NCBI GenBank assembly: GCA_945900755.1
Contig: CAMDKS010000016.1
Span: 1 to 64,000 of the forward strand
Direction of reading: 5' to 3'
DNA from: Bdellovibrio sp. ZAP7
Lineage (GTDB): Bacteria > Bdellovibrionota_B > Oligoflexia > Oligoflexales > RGVZ01
Length of the DNA: 64,000 nucleotides
Both the position numbers and the translations under genes were made by a program. Numbering within the stretch: position 1 is the first letter of the stretch; every line of letters begins with the position of its first letter. The notes beneath the pieces are model-generated. The model was not told the DNA's origin. It searched no databases and saw nothing but the letters and a program-made list of their open reading frames with translations. Below, piece by piece: positions 28,701 through 37,858 of this stretch.

Positions 28701-29441
28701 GATGACGACTTCAACCTTGAGAAGGCTGCGCGGGTATGTTCTCAGCTGCGCACTAAAATTGACAATGTTGGGCCAGTCAATTTGATGGCGATGAAAGAAT
28801 ATCAGGATCTTACAGAACGCCACCAGTTCATCATCACTCAACGCGATGAAATTAACGCCTCGATTGATGTGTTGAACACTGCAATCGCAGAAATTGACCT
28901 GACGAGCAAAGATAAATTTAGTGTTATTTTTGAGGTCATCAATAAGAACTTCGCCGAGCTTTTCACGGTCCTCTTTCCTGGCGGAGAAGCGTCCCTAGAA
29001 CTAACCAATAAAGAAGACCCCCTTGCCGGAGGCGTAGAGCTCATGGTGCGCTTGCCGGGTAAAACTCGCAAGAGCATGTCCTTGTGCTCTGGTGGGGAAA
29101 AAGCTCTGACCGCGATATCCCTGATTTTTGCGTTACTAAAAACCAAACCCACTCCTTTTTGTTTCTTGGACGAAGTGGACGCACCACTCGATGAGGCAAA
29201 CGTCGGTCGTTTTAACCGCGTGCTAGAAGCCCTCTCCGCTCAGTTTCAGTTTGTAGTTATTACCCACAATCGTCGTACGATGGAGGTCTTGGATTCGCTC
29301 TACGGCGTTACGATGCAAGAGGGTGGTGTTTCTACGGTGGTCGGTGTGGATATGAAAAAAGATCTGCCCGTACATCTTAAGAAGGCATTTAAGGATATGA
29401 ACCCGAAAAGTCAAGCCCTTGAGAGTCCTCAAGCTCATTAA
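25791..29441 (+). CDS. smc: Chromosome segregation protein SMC
   Basis: Walker A GPNGSGKSN; long coiled coil; C-terminal LCSGGEKALTAISLIFALL...FCFLDEVDAPLDEANVGRF. Confidence 0.96.
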   Translation: MHLKRLTIHGFKSFADKVVLTFDKGITGIVGPNGSGKSNVIDSVRWVMGEQNAKNLRGEKAIDIIFAGSDKRKALALAEVALTFDNTESTGICPPEYRHDTEITLGRRLYADGEREYFINRKACRLKDIVQFFALTGLGGRSYSMIQQGQVDRILNAKPEDVREILEEAAGTLIYKHRKMEAQKKLEETSLNLSRVDDILKEVEKQQSSLEGQVEKAKLWKELADELRELELKLFAHNYHFFKDKLTAIDEQMLAEQNKEIHTIANLATWEARDEELQQILAEADPELAVLGEHLTVIRESIARTESLIVNSLARVTNNESRLGDIGRELSEENQHLKSLEEQVERCIRELSTSEQQAASLREMIEDFQNEVDAVDESANVFRSRVAEFDDEIKHVDRLMENNRLRHESISREIEKICSSRNSQSQRIDLLESEALLALAAVGKWNEKASGQQEGLDKEIRDKHDREGILAQSYAQMKDAQIVRDNGKEQYHATKARLSSLEELVAGATDVASSWATLLEKEGDLSDVSLGLIAHHISFRETAQDLPKKVLTAFENWSERLVMTNPDRVSDLIRICQRHNVGGMPVLLLNKNTELDSARIKSWADKYDAEPMAPFLNTTKAAPEIKELAGRVYLMQVLQIDRNTLDNIPEGLIVFTPQGLLIHSMNGSTGTFFIAGVAAAGILSRKAEQETLFKQLKELERTLAKSQASIDELEMRIGENRQIVGEIDTKLQGQNKEVLGVMAELQSARQTAENKQELTQQARNQVAALTDQERQHLEELEGLFESRQSLEKERTVAHEESRQLREEFAAIDERREEINRQNQQRQLDLARAETRAVQFRDNQKHSHAQLELAQNKLSRRYEEQSRLNLEIEDSRIAHKSAEGDIEGLLVKRDELQETINERRDANAAVHEELKVVDARLRECREGQTRLQKVLNDKNIEAERVRLGIESYMAQALEKYQLDLAGLPFVKDDDFNLEKAARVCSQLRTKIDNVGPVNLMAMKEYQDLTERHQFIITQRDEINASIDVLNTAIAEIDLTSKDKFSVIFEVINKNFAELFTVLFPGGEASLELTNKEDPLAGGVELMVRLPGKTRKSMSLCSGGEKALTAISLIFALLKTKPTPFCFLDEVDAPLDEANVGRFNRVLEALSAQFQFVVITHNRRTMEVLDSLYGVTMQEGGVSTVVGVDMKKDLPVHLKKAFKDMNPKSQALESPQAH

Positions 29442-29599
29442 AGCTGGCAAACCTAGGCAAATGCGATTTCTTGGTCTCGGACACCGCCACTTTAAGCATT
29501 CCTCGTGTATAATTAATATTAGAAGAACTGCCATGTTTGTGACTGGTCCTTAGACCTTTTACCCAAAAACAGCATGGCCATTATTTGGAATATATAATT

Positions 29600-30406
29600 A
29601 TGGCCACAAGTAAAAGTAAGTGGATATCTAGTCACCTCGTGACTTCAATCATCGCGTCCATCGTCACCCTTGGGGTGACCTTAGGATGTGGCATGGTCAA
29701 AGACGACAAAAAAAAGCCAGGAACGGATACGCCTGCACCTCTTTCCCTCACGCCATTTGAGCAGTTGACCGGCGAATGGGTCGGCATCTATCGCACGCTT
29801 GAAAGTGGGAAGGCCAGCGGCGAAGCTCTTAGTGCAAGTCTATCATTTTCGGAGAATGGCGATTTCGCACTTTCCCTCGATTCAAATTCTACGGCACGAG
29901 TCGAAGGGCAATGGAATGAATTTCAAGGAAAAACGCTCATCCTTAGAATCACGGGATCCTCAATTCCGCGCATCGGGTCTAGTAACCAAGTCGCTGAGCC
30001 AAAGTACGAGCTCCTTGGATCTAGCTTACTAATTTCGACAGACTCCTACGAATTAAAGCTCGGCAAAAAAGCTGCACCCGCAACCGCCCAAGGCCCTGGC
30101 GGGTGGCACACTACGTTTGTCGGATCTTGGGTGTGTGTAGGCGAGGGTCAGATCAAAACCACTCTTCTGATAACAGATTCTGCTGATTTTAAGTTGAGTT
30201 CCGTGAGGAAAAATGAACGTGCATTTATTGCCGTAGGAAAACTCAGCCCCAGTGACTCTAGCTCTTTGAATCTAGTGCCCTCGGCATCCTCAGATCCACT
30301 TCCTGAGGGAGCTTATTTTGAACTTCGACTAAACGGCGCCTCCGCGGAGCTGTTCCTTGATCGAAAAGACTCGTCGCAGGCCAAGCTTGGTCATTGTCAG
30401 AAATAA
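29600..30406 (+). CDS. Hypothetical lipoprotein
   Basis: Signal and lipobox-like TLGVTLGCGMVKDD. Confidence 0.6.
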   Translation: MATSKSKWISSHLVTSIIASIVTLGVTLGCGMVKDDKKKPGTDTPAPLSLTPFEQLTGEWVGIYRTLESGKASGEALSASLSFSENGDFALSLDSNSTARVEGQWNEFQGKTLILRITGSSIPRIGSSNQVAEPKYELLGSSLLISTDSYELKLGKKAAPATAQGPGGWHTTFVGSWVCVGEGQIKTTLLITDSADFKLSSVRKNERAFIAVGKLSPSDSSSLNLVPSASSDPLPEGAYFELRLNGASAELFLDRKDSSQAKLGHCQK

Positions 30407-30417
30407 TGGTCGAACGA

Positions 30418-31767
30418 TCAAAAAACTAATTTCTGGGGCTGAAAAAATTGATTGATTCCAATGTTCAGGCCACTTGATTTTGTGCGTCCCACAGACCAAC
30501 CGTAATCGATACGCAGCACCAAGCGCAGCACCTGCGGAATGGCAATCCTAAGGCCACCGCCAAAGGAACTCTCCCTATTTTGACTTGGGGCATTTCCCTC
30601 CATCCACGCAGAGCCAGTATCTAAGAAAATGGCTGGTTGAAGATGGGCGTATTTAAATTTAGCCGCAATGATTCGCGCCTCAAAATTTCCAATCACCGCA
30701 TTATTTCCATAGTGCACGCCATCAGGAAGTCCGCGCACAGAATCAAAGCCTCCCAGATAGAAGACCGTGCCTAATGAATTCTGATTTGACTTGGCCGTGT
30801 AGATGCGGGACGCAAGATTTATGCTCTCGGGCAGCAACGCAAAAGCAAACAACTCGCCCTCCGTTGAAAATCCTAGCCGGTCTGCCGCCTTGGATCGTCC
30901 TGTCGTCCATGTGAATTTCAGGCCGTCTAGATTTAGTCCATCCACAGAAAGTCCGTCGTGGGCAAGCATAGGTCCTAGCACTCCGCCCGAACCCCCTTTT
31001 GCATCCATATAAAGATCACTGGGTGCCAGCTTCTGTGTCCCTTGATAACTTGGATCCGCCTCAAATAAGGTGGGCCGTTCTCTAGAGACTTGAGCTTGAA
31101 AGCCTGCCTGCCAACCCTCTGCCAGAGGTCGGAGCCACTGCATTTTGGCTCTCCAAGCCTCACTTTTTGCGTTTCCATATAAACGACTCTCCACGTCATA
31201 AAAAGCGCGGCTTCGACGGTCAAGCCAGAGCTCTGCACCCCAGCGTCCCTTGTTATTCCACGCGCGCGGAGACTTGAAAAATAAAAAAGCCCCCGGCGCC
31301 ATCTTTCCATACCTTCGGACCTCGCCACCCACAGCCATAAGTCGGCCGAAGGTATTCATACTATAACCCCCCAAGACTACCAGCGGGGTCCCGCCCCCGT
31401 ATTCTCCTCGGACGACAGGAATGGTTGTGATTTTTTCCGTCACCTCAAGGTGCACCGTACAACTGGAATCTGGATTTATTTTTTGATCAATTTTTACGGC
31501 CGTAAAAATATCTGTCGTCATAAGTTTTTGACGGATGAATTCCAAATCCTTTTCGGAAGGGGACGTGAACGCATCCAACTCTAGATATTCACGGGCCCAA
31601 CTCTCGTTTGTACGACCAAAACCCGACAACTCGAAAGTAATGCCATCACAGGCTTCGACTTGAGGCACCCGCAGGCCTGCGAACGTAATACTTATAAAAA
31701 GTAGCCTAACAAGGCAGTTCACAATCGGGGCAAACGAGGACGATATAATTTCCGCAACGTTTTTCAT
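30418..31767 (-). CDS. Omp85/BamA-TamA-like outer-membrane protein
   Basis: POTRA-like N-terminus, C-terminal surface-antigen barrel (LGGFDSVRGLPDGVHYGNNAVIGNFEARI...GGGLRIAIPQVLRLVLRIDYGWS). Confidence 0.75.
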   Translation of the reverse strand: MKNVAEIISSSFAPIVNCLVRLLFISITFAGLRVPQVEACDGITFELSGFGRTNESWAREYLELDAFTSPSEKDLEFIRQKLMTTDIFTAVKIDQKINPDSSCTVHLEVTEKITTIPVVRGEYGGGTPLVVLGGYSMNTFGRLMAVGGEVRRYGKMAPGAFLFFKSPRAWNNKGRWGAELWLDRRSRAFYDVESRLYGNAKSEAWRAKMQWLRPLAEGWQAGFQAQVSRERPTLFEADPSYQGTQKLAPSDLYMDAKGGSGGVLGPMLAHDGLSVDGLNLDGLKFTWTTGRSKAADRLGFSTEGELFAFALLPESINLASRIYTAKSNQNSLGTVFYLGGFDSVRGLPDGVHYGNNAVIGNFEARIIAAKFKYAHLQPAIFLDTGSAWMEGNAPSQNRESSFGGGLRIAIPQVLRLVLRIDYGWSVGRTKSSGLNIGINQFFQPQKLVF

Positions 31768-31768
31768 G

Positions 31769-32755
31769 TTAAAGATACATGTCTTCTTTAGCTAGATAAT
31801 TTCCGACGTAATCAAAAATGCCATCTTCCAACGACGTCATCTTAGCTTTATATCCAGTACGATTTCGAAGTTCATCCAAATTGGCTTCCGTAAAATACTG
31901 ATATTGCCCCTTCAAGTGTTCAGGCATCTCAATCCATTCAAAGCGTTCTTTCTTCTTTCCGAGGGATTTGAATACGGCACGTCCCAAATCGGCGAACGTG
32001 CGCGCCTTTCCTGTTCCCAGATTGTAAATTCCACTAACGGCGAGTGTGCGCGCATGAAATAAATGATACAAAACGTCCACAATATCCTTCACGTAAATAA
32101 AGTCTCGTTTTTGATCCCCATGCCCGTATTCTGAACGGTAACTTTTAAACAATTCTAGGACACCTCTGTCCTTCACCTGAGGAAAGGCGTGATAGATCAC
32201 ACTTGCCTGACCACCCTTGTGGTACTCCTGAGGTCCATAAACATTGAAAAATTTTAATCCTGTCCAAAATGGTGGAGTCACCTTTTGGCGAGATACCCAC
32301 ACGTCAAAAAGCTGCTTACTGTAGCCATACTGATTGATGGGGCGAAGTTTAGAGCGCTTTTTGGGGTCATCGTTAAAACCGTGTTCACCTGACCCATACG
32401 TTGCGGCCGAAGACGCATAAATAAACGGGATTTTGTGTTTGATGCAAAAATCCCACAGTTGCATGGAATAATGAAGATTATTTTCAACAAGATAATCCAT
32501 ATTCGCTTCAGACGTCGAAGAACTCGCACCCATGTGAAAAATGGCTTCTATTTTTTTGACGTTGGGACACTTTTCCAGCCACTGAAAAAAGTCGTCTTTG
32601 TGAACGATGTCTGTGATTTGGCGTTTAACAAGATTTTTCCATTTTGACGCGGTACCCATTCGGTCAACCACGACAATATCGGTGATGCCCTTTTCATTCA
32701 GCTTCCAAACAAGCGCAGAACCTATAAATCCAGCGCCACCAGTGACAATAATCAT
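31769..32755 (-). CDS. hldD: ADP-L-glycero-D-manno-heptose-6-epimerase
   Basis: [46 protein letters not shown]. Confidence 0.88.
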   Translation of the reverse strand: MIIVTGGAGFIGSALVWKLNEKGITDIVVVDRMGTASKWKNLVKRQITDIVHKDDFFQWLEKCPNVKKIEAIFHMGASSSTSEANMDYLVENNLHYSMQLWDFCIKHKIPFIYASSAATYGSGEHGFNDDPKKRSKLRPINQYGYSKQLFDVWVSRQKVTPPFWTGLKFFNVYGPQEYHKGGQASVIYHAFPQVKDRGVLELFKSYRSEYGHGDQKRDFIYVKDIVDVLYHLFHARTLAVSGIYNLGTGKARTFADLGRAVFKSLGKKKERFEWIEMPEHLKGQYQYFTEANLDELRNRTGYKAKMTSLEDGIFDYVGNYLAKEDMYL

Positions 32756-32840
32756 TTACGTAACACTCCAATTGAGGATAGACTTACATCGTGCCATACT
32801 TTTTCGGTCAATAGAAACAATACTAGCGAGACTTTATTCA

Positions 32841-33383
32841 ATGGGCATCGGATTTCTTGAAATCGTCGTTATCGGGGTATTCGCCTTAATTTTGTTCGGC
32901 CCAAGTAAACTTCCCGAAATGATGCGGCAAGCAGCTAAATATTACGTTCAATTCCGCCGCTCGTCTAATGAGTTTAAAAGTTCCTTTGACCACATGCTTC
33001 GCGATGCCGAAAATTCACTTCGAACTCAAGAAATGGAGCGCCTAAAGGCGCTTTTGAACTCGGAAGTGTCTAAAGTTAACTCATTAATCGACCCAATAAC
33101 TAATTTAGGATCACCCAATAACCAGGGGCTTAATTCCGTGGAAGAATCCCGCAGACTAATTTCTGAGCAGGGGCTGGCGGGCCCTCACAGCGTCGACGAA
33201 AAGCCTCAAAGCGAGATTTTGATTGAACCGTCCCTTCGCTCACCTCAGCCCTTTGACTGGGGTGCCGCTGCAGTGGACCCTCCCAAAGAGGCCTCGATGG
33301 CTTCTGCGGATTCGTCTGCGGAATCGTCAATCCCAGCCACCAAAGAAAAAACTGAAAATCCGCCGCCAAAAGTGGAGATCTAA
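32841..33383 (+). CDS. tatB: Sec-independent translocase TatA/TatB-like protein
   Basis: MGIGFLEIVVIGVFALILFGPSKLPEMMRQAAKYYVQFRR. Confidence 0.82.
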   Translation: MGIGFLEIVVIGVFALILFGPSKLPEMMRQAAKYYVQFRRSSNEFKSSFDHMLRDAENSLRTQEMERLKALLNSEVSKVNSLIDPITNLGSPNNQGLNSVEESRRLISEQGLAGPHSVDEKPQSEILIEPSLRSPQPFDWGAAAVDPPKEASMASADSSAESSIPATKEKTENPPPKVEI

Positions 33384-33392
33384 GCCCCCATC

Positions 33393-34694
33393 ATGGTCCC
33401 TATTAATACTTTTCCAGGAAGCCATTTCACTCGAGATCAGCACGGTCTAAGTTTATCTGGCGTGAGCTTACTCCAGCTTTCAAAAAAACATGGCACTCCA
33501 CTTTACGTCTACGATTTTGATCGCATCAGACAACGAGCCAGCGAACTCTCGCAAGCTCTAAAAACAGTCTCACCAACCTCGCGCGCCTTTTATGCTGTTA
33601 AGGCTCTAAGTCACCTCGCCGCTCTGAAGCTCATTTCTTCCGAAGGCTTAGGCATGGATGTCGTCAGCGGAGGAGAAATCGAACGCTCACTTGCGGCTGG
33701 CGTCAAAGCAAAGGACATCGTGTTTTCTGGTGTGGCCAAGTCAAGGGCAGAAATCGAGCTTGGTATCAGCGCGGGTATCGGCTGTTTTAATATTGAATCT
33801 CCTCACGAAATTGAGCTGCTCTTAGAAAGTCTTCAAAGTCAGGGCAACAAAAATATTGGCGCAGAAAAAATTAACGTGGCTCTTCGTATCAACCCAGACG
33901 TAGACGGGCACACGCACGCTAAAATTAACACTGGCCTTGCTGACACGAAATTTGGACTGAGTCCAGTCCTAGCCATGACTCTCGCTAAAAAAATACAGGC
34001 CTCACCCCAACTTGTTTTGGCCGGAGTAAGCTGCCATATTGGAAGTCAAATTCTTGATCTCGCCACTATAAAACAAGCCGCAAAACAAGTAAGACAATTT
34101 GCAAGCGCACTTCTTCAATTAGGCGCACCGTTACGTCATATCGATATGGGAGGAGGCCTAGGAGTGGCCTATCGCCCTTCCGAGTTGCCGCTCGTTCCCA
34201 GCTTCCTCGACTGGGTTAATGCTGCAAAATTATCACTCCCGAATGCCGATATCGATCTGCATCTTGAACCGGGCAGATCCATCGTCGCCGATAGTGGTGT
34301 GTTGTTAACGCGGGTTATTGACGTAAAATCTGGAGAAAAAAAAGCCTTCGCACTTGTAGATGCCGGCATGACTGAGCTTCTGCGCCCTGCGCTTTATGAT
34401 GCCTACCATCACATTGAAAGTGTGGAGCCCCTTACCAATAGCCAGACGAAGGCCTATGACGTGGTCGGACCCGTTTGTGAGACCTCTTGTTGGTTGGGAG
34501 AAAACGTCGCCTTACCTAATATTATTTCTGGAAATATTTTGGCGATTATGACCGTGGGCGCATATGGGATGAGCATGGCATCAAATTACAATACTCGGGT
34601 GCGGCCAGCTGAAATCGCTATCGAAAATAAAATACCACGCATGATTCGCAAACAAGAAGTGCTCAGCTCCCTGTGGGAATCTGAGCACTTCTAA
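33393..34694 (+). CDS. lysA: Diaminopimelate decarboxylase
   Basis: YAVKALSHLAALKL, HIDMGGGLGVAY, EPGRSIVADSG, CETSCWLG. Confidence 0.94.
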   Translation: MVPINTFPGSHFTRDQHGLSLSGVSLLQLSKKHGTPLYVYDFDRIRQRASELSQALKTVSPTSRAFYAVKALSHLAALKLISSEGLGMDVVSGGEIERSLAAGVKAKDIVFSGVAKSRAEIELGISAGIGCFNIESPHEIELLLESLQSQGNKNIGAEKINVALRINPDVDGHTHAKINTGLADTKFGLSPVLAMTLAKKIQASPQLVLAGVSCHIGSQILDLATIKQAAKQVRQFASALLQLGAPLRHIDMGGGLGVAYRPSELPLVPSFLDWVNAAKLSLPNADIDLHLEPGRSIVADSGVLLTRVIDVKSGEKKAFALVDAGMTELLRPALYDAYHHIESVEPLTNSQTKAYDVVGPVCETSCWLGENVALPNIISGNILAIMTVGAYGMSMASNYNTRVRPAEIAIENKIPRMIRKQEVLSSLWESEHF

Positions 34695-34745
34695 TTCATC
34701 CAAAAAATTCCGTCTCGGCACAATGCGAAATTAATTCTTGCAGGC

Positions 34746-35204
34746 TTATTTGCCCCAAGCACGAATTTTTGCAACGAGGCCTTTAACGTCTTCATCACTA
34801 ACCACAGCGCCCCATGGCGGCATGGTGCCAGATAGCCCAACGGATGGTCCACCTTCTTTAATAACTTTTGCAATGTGGGCATCATCCACTTTTGCTTGCC
34901 AAGTTTTATCATGAAAATTACGAGGCTTTGGATTCATCGATCCAGCCGCGGCTCCATCAGCAGCACCATCAGCTCCGTGGCATGCAGAACATAGGGAAGC
35001 ATATTTCGCACTCGCAGGATCAAGGTCAGCACTAGCGCTTGCCGCCTTGGGCGGAACCTCTCCCTTGTCAGTTAGCGCGACATGCTTTTCACTCGTAATC
35101 TGCCGCTCAGATGTAAACTGCTTCCAATATGGAAGTGGATTATATTGATCCATACATCCAGTCATGAACCACGATCCTGCCAACACAAAAATAAGTGTCT
35201 TCAT
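34746..35204 (-). CDS. c-type cytochrome lipoprotein
   Basis: Lipobox FMTGC; heme motif CSACH; distal Met in GTMPPWG. Confidence 0.85.
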   Translation of the reverse strand: MKTLIFVLAGSWFMTGCMDQYNPLPYWKQFTSERQITSEKHVALTDKGEVPPKAASASADLDPASAKYASLCSACHGADGAADGAAAGSMNPKPRNFHDKTWQAKVDDAHIAKVIKEGGPSVGLSGTMPPWGAVVSDEDVKGLVAKIRAWGK

Positions 35205-35420
35205 AATATATTTTCCCCAATTAAGTCAGACCATTATTGTATCAAAACAAAGTCACGATGTTAAACATGTAATTTCCGATATAGTATAATTGCAATCAAT
35301 CCTCACCTGAAAGGCCTTTTTTCTGACGTTTGCCGCATTATGAGGCCAATGGTTCGTAGGCTCATGCTTAATTTTTTAGCCTCCCCTATTGTGAGAGACT
35401 TCTTTGGGGGCCGTTTGACA

Positions 35421-36695
35421 CTAAATTTGTCCCCCCAGTTTGTAATTCAATTGAATCGCAATACGACTTTGAGCGCTCCGCCTTCCATCGCCGTGGGGAA
35501 ATCCACCAATGGTGCCACCCACGTCATGGGCGTCGCGACGCCATTCACGCGATCCAACGGCAACCAATTCTAGTTGTTCTTCAATACTCCACCGCCAACC
35601 TAACTCTGCTTGAACGCCTTTAGCCGCAAGGGATCTAGCCACACTGCCATCAGGATGAATTTCTCCCACTCCCGACCAAAATCCAAGTAACACAGAATTT
35701 TCAGCGTCAAGAATGACCGACGACGTTATGCCCACGCTATTCAAACTCACGTCACTAATTTCAGTGCTTTCTTGCTTGAAGCTTTCACGAAGCTGGCGCA
35801 CCTCCATCGCAACCAATAAGCCGGCTAGGGACGACCCAATGACGCTTCGGCGAACTCCCGCTTGGTACCACTGAATGCGCGTCACGGCTCCGTCCTGGCG
35901 TTCCTCAATCATAGCAGCACTTACGACCACCTTTGAGCCGCTAAGCACGCGGGCGCCGAATTTTGCTGCTCCACCCCAGTAAGGATCACGTTTACTAGGC
36001 GACTCCCCGAAATGCGCAGGCTCGGCGGTGCGCGCATCATGGCGTTCGTCTCTCCCGCTTAGTAGACTTAATCCAAACCCTAAACTATCATCCGCTTGAG
36101 AATTCCCAATGGTTACTAATTTTGGGGCTGAAAATCCAACAGCCATGCTTTTCTCTGGCCCTCGAACCCACAAACCAAAACCTAACACCTCTGGTGTGAC
36201 TCGAATACTCTCAAGAACAGAGTCTTCAACGCCTAGATAGACCTCGACCGACGGTTTTTTAATAGATATCCGATACTCATCCAACAAATGAATCGATGGC
36301 ATCGGCTCGATAACCCGACCCGAACGCACGTCTAATTCCCGAACGACGGGCCCACCATTTCCTCCGATGGCATCGGGTCTGAGGGCTATTTGAACACCAA
36401 CACCACGAGGCAACGTCCACTCAAAATTAAAAATGGCTCTATTTAATCCGAGTGTTCTAACGTTTCCACCTTCTGCAGCACCTGCAAGATTCACCTCGTT
36501 CGGTATGACCGCGGCCTTCCCCGAAGAAAATCCCTCCGCCTCGGCCAAATACAAAAAGTCTAGGTTCACATCATATAGACAAGCCGTTTGTTTTTGCTGG
36601 ATCTGCAAAGATTGCCCGTAGGCGGGCCCAGAAATAATGGCTACAGAAACAAGCACAAAATGGACGATCGAAGCCCCTGTCAACATTCGTTTCAT
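35421..36695 (-). CDS. Hypothetical secreted / outer-membrane protein
   Basis: Signal peptide and long beta-rich ORF ending IAIQLNYKLGGQI. Confidence 0.55.
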   Translation of the reverse strand: MKRMLTGASIVHFVLVSVAIISGPAYGQSLQIQQKQTACLYDVNLDFLYLAEAEGFSSGKAAVIPNEVNLAGAAEGGNVRTLGLNRAIFNFEWTLPRGVGVQIALRPDAIGGNGGPVVRELDVRSGRVIEPMPSIHLLDEYRISIKKPSVEVYLGVEDSVLESIRVTPEVLGFGLWVRGPEKSMAVGFSAPKLVTIGNSQADDSLGFGLSLLSGRDERHDARTAEPAHFGESPSKRDPYWGGAAKFGARVLSGSKVVVSAAMIEERQDGAVTRIQWYQAGVRRSVIGSSLAGLLVAMEVRQLRESFKQESTEISDVSLNSVGITSSVILDAENSVLLGFWSGVGEIHPDGSVARSLAAKGVQAELGWRWSIEEQLELVAVGSREWRRDAHDVGGTIGGFPHGDGRRSAQSRIAIQLNYKLGGQI

Positions 36696-36783
36696 ATAGT
36701 CTTCCGCTCCTTACACTTGCGCCATTGCCTTGACGGTTACAGTCAAGGCAATGGCACTCTGCGTTGAATAATTGTCGGCCATC

Positions 36784-36804
36784 AGAGGCTTGCGCCTCTT
36801 TTTA
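36784..36804 (+). terminator. Rho-independent terminator with no upstream plus-strand gene
   Basis: AGAGGC TTGC GCCTCT followed by TTTTT on the plus strand. Confidence 0.75.
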
Positions 36805-36920
36805 TAACGAAACATCTCATAGCACCAAAAACATAAACCCACACATTCTCCAATATAGTTCGAGAGTATCACATTATGGACCTTCACGCCCAGTGTAGGC
36901 AAAAATGACCCGCAAAAAAC

Positions 36921-36936
36921 TGGCACGAATTTTGTA
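36921..36936 (+). promoter_or_regulatory. Candidate sigma-54 promoter of the flagellar operon
   Basis: TGGCACGAATTTTGTA matches TGGCAC-N5-TTGCW except C to T in the -12 element; 66 bp before fliL. Confidence 0.7.
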
Positions 36937-37001
36937 TTAGAACCGTTGAATTGGTGTGCCTGCCTTGTGGCAGGGCCGACAGAAGTCATTGGGAGCGAGA
37001 C

Positions 37002-37802
37002 ATGGCAAAAGAAGAAAAAAAAGACGATAAAAAGGCAGCGAAAGCTGAGAAAGCGCCTCTAACGCCCGAACAAGAAGCCGCGGCTGCGAAGAAAAAGAAG
37101 CTGATAATGTTTGCAGGCATTGGTTTAATTGTAGTGGGCGGCGGTGCATTCGCAGCCATGAAAATATTGGGTGGCTCAAGCAAGCCGGCAAGTGATGTAC
37201 CTCCTGCAGCAGAAGGTGGAGCCCACGGCGACGCCAAGGGCGCTCCGGCAAAAGACGCCCACGGCGACGCCAAGGGCGCTCCGGCAAAAGACGCCCACGG
37301 TGCCACAGCAAAAGACGAACACGGTGCTCCGGCAAAAGACGCCCACGGTGCTCCTGCAAAAGACGCCCACGGTGCCACAGCAAAAGACGCCCACGGTGAC
37401 ACAGCAAAAGACGAACACGGTGCTCCGGCAAAAGACGCCAAGGGCGCTCCGGCAAAGGACGAACACGGAGCAACTTCAGGTGACCCCAGTAAATATTCTG
37501 GTATCGGCGTCATGTATGACCTCAAACCATTTCATTTAAATCTCGGGAATCCCCTGGAAAATCGCTATGTGCGTATGGAAATTCGCTTGGAGTTTCCAAA
37601 CGAAGAGCAGCGGCCAGAACTAACCGCCAGGGATAGCCAATTGCGCGACGCCATCGTGTCAATAATAAGTAGAAAAACTCGGGAGCACCTTTTGAGTCCC
37701 GACGGCAAGGATCAGCTTCGACTCGAAATAAAAAATCGCATCAACCAGTATCTCGATAAAAAAATTACCAACATCTATATCACAGACATTTTAATTGAGT
37801 AG
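37002..37802 (+). CDS. fliL: Flagellar basal body-associated protein FliL with tandem-repeat linker
   Basis: Single TM segment, C-terminal FliL domain (MYDLKPFHLNLGNPLENRYVRMEIRLEF...), followed by fliM. Confidence 0.88.
   Translation: MAKEEKKDDKKAAKAEKAPLTPEQEAAAAKKKKLIMFAGIGLIVVGGGAFAAMKILGGSSKPASDVPPAAEGGAHGDAKGAPAKDAHGDAKGAPAKDAHGATAKDEHGAPAKDAHGAPAKDAHGATAKDAHGDTAKDEHGAPAKDAKGAPAKDEHGATSGDPSKYSGIGVMYDLKPFHLNLGNPLENRYVRMEIRLEFPNEEQRPELTARDSQLRDAIVSIISRKTREHLLSPDGKDQLRLEIKNRINQYLDKKITNIYITDILIE
37221..37478. repeat. In-frame tandem repeats in fliL (2 x 36 bp perfect, then about 8 x 24 bp)
   Basis: Units such as GCCCACGGCGACGCCAAGGGCGCTCCGGCAAAAGAC (twice) and GCCCACGGTGCCACAGCAAAAGAC; protein repeat D[AE]HG[AD][PT]AK. 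Confidence 0.95.
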
Positions 37803-37858
37803 TTCGCACCAAAATCGTTATCAACCGAATAAAGATCACTAAAGAGTCGGAGCCAACA

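Noticed and set aside
36937-37525. Long antisense and alternate-frame ORFs opposite fliL
   Set aside because: They are low-complexity shadow frames caused by the tandem repeats; FliL on the plus strand has TM, conserved domain and operon context.
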